Below are positions 62,346 to 64,000 of a stretch of DNA of 64,000 bases, piece by piece. Source of the stretch: an uncultured Chitinophagaceae bacterium (GTDB taxonomy: Bacteria; Bacteroidota; Bacteroidia; Chitinophagales; Chitinophagaceae); contig CAITVK010000074.1 of the NCBI GenBank assembly GCA_903895845.1, forward strand, positions 16,560 through 80,559. Direction: 5' to 3'. Both the position numbers and the translations under genes were made by a program. The notes beneath the pieces are model-generated. The model saw only the letters and a list, made by a program, of their open reading frames with translations. It did not search any database and had not been told where the DNA came from. The stretch's first letter is position 1; each line of letters opens with the position of its first letter.

Positions 62346-62410
62346 GTAATGATGCAAAGATTTGACAACTTTTGGAAAGTTGTCAAATCTAATCTAGTGT
62401 AATCGCAATC
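62346..62410. repeat. Dispersed stem-loop element, short form
   Basis: Its reverse complement reads GATTGCGATTAC..., then GATTAGATTTGACAAC, loop, AAGTTGTCAAATCTTTG and CATCATTAC, matching both ends of the element at 32131-32275 but lacking the ~90-bp insert. The central stem (62358-62390) is a perfect 15 bp with a TGG loop. Confidence 0.8.
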
Positions 62411-62442
62411 AAAAAAGCCCCCGATACTTTCGGAGGCCTTTT
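62411..62442 (-). terminator. Terminator after the orphan gene 62486
   Basis: A GC-rich stem (GCCCCCGA with TCGGAGGC, one mismatch) and 5-nt loop is flanked by A6 and T4 runs; on the minus strand T residues follow. Confidence 0.8.
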
Positions 62443-62485
62443 ACGTATAACTTATTACTTACCACTAACAATTAATACTTTACAA

Positions 62486-63418
62486 CTAGTGATGTACCAA
62501 TGACACATCCTGAACCATGGTGCCGCCGTTTGCCATTAGTAAATCGATGTTGGCAGTTGTGTAATTGGCTAATGTAGCAATCAGCGTCAGATCGCCATAG
62601 AGGTTTGTATTGATGGTGAAATTACCCAAGGCATCAGAAAGGAACTTGGTGCCCACTCCTTCCAGATGCAGTTTCACACCCGCCAACGGAAGCCCGCTGA
62701 TACTATCTGTAACGGTACCCGTAAGGATTGCTGGAAGCCCAAGCGTCAAATACCGCACACCCCACTGACGGCAGGCAGCCCTTTTTGCAGATGCAGACTG
62801 CTCGCTGTAGGTGGTTTCTATCTCGTCCCACATACGCTTTATCATTGTGTTCATTTCAGGATTCTTCAGGTTCACCGCATTTTGTGCATCTGTAAGTACG
62901 GTTTTGGCATTGCTAAACAGCATGATAGCTGTTTCGGCATCAGCAAAAACGGTATTAAACTGGGCAATGGTGGGCCCGGTAAACACAGGGCCTCCTGCCA
63001 ATATGCGGGCAGCATCTCCTGTAATTATTTTATTTCCCCAAAAAACAAGTCTCTCATCTGTATTGGTGAGTGGAATTGTTTTCTTATTGATAGGCAAGCC
63101 AAAGAATGCCCTTGCCGAAGGCAGCGAAGTGCCCATGGTAATGCTATCTTCCAGATTGCCAATGTACAAACCAACATAGTTATGAAGAGAAGTACGATGC
63201 GGATTGGCCAATTCGCCCGCAGCGTGTTGTGCCTGTTCGGCAGCAATTACAGCGTTAATTACAATTTTGTAGGCAGGCAAATTGAGGTCTAGTCTGGCAG
63301 CAGTGGCAACCGACATGGCATTTCCACCAACAGGTAAGCTGTCTTTTTTGGCCTTTGCAGTGGTTCCTGCTTTTAAACGACCGATGTTGGAGGTAGGTAC
63401 TTTTCTTGAAGAACTCAT
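62486..63418 (-). CDS. Hypothetical protein with C-terminal carboxypeptidase-regulatory-like domain
   Basis: I choose the ATG at 63418 (MSSSRKVPTSNIGRLKAGTT) over the upstream one at 63526, giving 310 residues. The protein has no signal peptide. A helical N-terminal region of about 220 residues contains no known active site. The last ~85 residues (LTGTVTDSISGLPLAGVKLH, FLSDALGNFTINTNLYGD) form a carboxypeptidase regulatory-like beta sandwich. Function is unknown. It is preceded by a 42-bp array, as is the orphan gene at 53317. Confidence 0.8.
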   Translation of the reverse strand: MSSSRKVPTSNIGRLKAGTTAKAKKDSLPVGGNAMSVATAARLDLNLPAYKIVINAVIAAEQAQHAAGELANPHRTSLHNYVGLYIGNLEDSITMGTSLPSARAFFGLPINKKTIPLTNTDERLVFWGNKIITGDAARILAGGPVFTGPTIAQFNTVFADAETAIMLFSNAKTVLTDAQNAVNLKNPEMNTMIKRMWDEIETTYSEQSASAKRAACRQWGVRYLTLGLPAILTGTVTDSISGLPLAGVKLHLEGVGTKFLSDALGNFTINTNLYGDLTLIATLANYTTANIDLLMANGGTMVQDVSLVHH

Positions 63419-63683
63419 AATGGTAAGCTTTAAAAGTGAATAAACAAAAGTGAATAAACCACCGTTATATCCCCTGCTATTGCTAAACTTCATACGGTTT
63501 AAGAATAACCTAATAAGACACGACAATCAATTTCTGACAGTGTAAATATACCTTTTCTACACCAACGCCAACTTTTATTTAAATCTCTGAAAATAGTTAT
63601 ACCATTTTTTCTTTTGCAGGATGATAAAACAAGGATTTGATGCCCAGATTTGCTCTTCAAAATCCAATTAAAAAATAGTTTAT

Positions 63684-64000
63684 AGCACTTAGAAAGATTT
63701 TTAAGTGCATTATCACTTTGTTCAACACACTTAGAAAAAGTTTTAAGTGTTTTATTACTTTGTTCAACACACTTAGAAAAGTTTTTAAGTGCATTATTAC
63801 TTTGTTCAACACACCTAAAAAAGTTTTTAAGTGCATTATTACTTTGTTCAGCACACCTAGAAAAAGTTTTAAGTGCTTTATTACTTTGTTCAACACACCT
63901 AAAAAAGTTTTTAAGTGCATTATTACTTTGTTCAGCACACCTAGAAAAAGTTTTAAGTGCTTTATTACTTTGTTCAACACACTTAAAACTTTTCGCCACA
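63684..64000. repeat. Tandem array F: at least 7 x 42 bp, cut by window end
   Basis: TTCAACAC (or TTCAGCAC) recurs at 63721 + 42k for k = 0 to 6 and continues past base 64000. Each unit contains an imperfect palindrome, CACTTAGAAAAAG-TTTTAAGTG. Two unit types alternate in part of the array (CACACCTAAAAAAG and CACACCTAGAAAAAG). A minus-strand frame would read a 14-residue repeat (NKALKTFSRCAEQS). The 265-bp gap between it and the orphan gene holds nothing else. Confidence 0.95.

Noticed and set aside
63499..63999. 166-residue frame with 14-residue repeats through array F
   Set aside because: A second frame is also open over the same repeats, and the non-repeat part shows no family features. 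It could only be revived by proteomic evidence.
9008..64000. CRISPR arrays at the tandem repeat sites
   Set aside because: Units are directly adjacent with no unique spacers, unit sizes are 21-42 bp and no cas genes are present.

Overview
The window looks like chromosome from a Bacteroidota bacterium, probably in the Chitinophagaceae or a close relative (inference). Supporting signs are cargo proteins of the type IX secretion system (T9SS), a fused CcoNO cbb3 oxidase, lipoprotein and TPR histidine kinases, TAnnTTTG-type -7 promoter elements, weak ribosome binding sites and many DUF4369/TlpA/GH43/GHL10-type proteins. Both ends of the window are cut inside features: a response regulator gene at base 1 and a tandem repeat array at base 64000. 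I found no tRNA, rRNA, CRISPR array, transposase or phage gene.

Layout. 1-2741: a three-gene two-component cluster (LuxR-type regulator, three-PAS kinase, receiver protein). 3014-7977: translation/transcription cluster infA-rpmJ-rpsM-rpsK-rpsD-rpoA-rplQ followed by carA, all on the minus strand. 8229-10300: a ThuA-like secreted protein and an orphan membrane protein. 10329-17283: cbb3 oxidase operon ccoS-ccoNO-ccoQ-ccoP-ccoG-ccoH-safE. 17486-31995: two copies of a cassette (giant T9SS cargo protein, 70-residue 'PID' peptide, terminator) flanking a LytTR regulator and a lipoprotein TPR histidine kinase. 32978-37072: a TlpA-like protein, a SurA/PpiC-like chaperone and RNase HII. 37146-45887: a GH63-like glucosidase, a Fur-family regulator, SCO1, MerC, DoxX, a GH43 enzyme, a monofunctional transglycosylase and a small orphan. 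46094-51177: infB-nusA-rimP. 51573-63418: outer-membrane barrel, pterin dehydratase, orphan proteins, DUF502, an SNF2 helicase with a partner, a GHL10 hydrolase, fabH and an orphan with a carboxypeptidase-regulatory-like domain.

How the genes work together. The cco genes build and assemble a high-affinity terminal oxidase. SCO1, MerC and a Fur-family regulator form a metal-responsive group around a shared palindromic operator. The LytTR/TPR-kinase pair sits between the duplicated surface-protein cassettes and may control at least one of them. The SNF2 helicase is transcribed with a protein whose C-terminus resembles an XPB-like helicase-associated domain.

Most unusual signal. Six intergenic sites carry tandem arrays whose unit sequences are unrelated between sites but whose periods are 21, 21, 22, 21, 42 and 42 bp, that is two or four turns of B-DNA. 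Several are built from small palindromes, and two end in an inverted copy of the unit. A second class is made of 'word' repeats (for example repeated ATGAGTTAT) arranged as long hairpins between genes; two such tracts lie in frame in the linker before the T9SS sorting domains. I do not recognise these as a described system.
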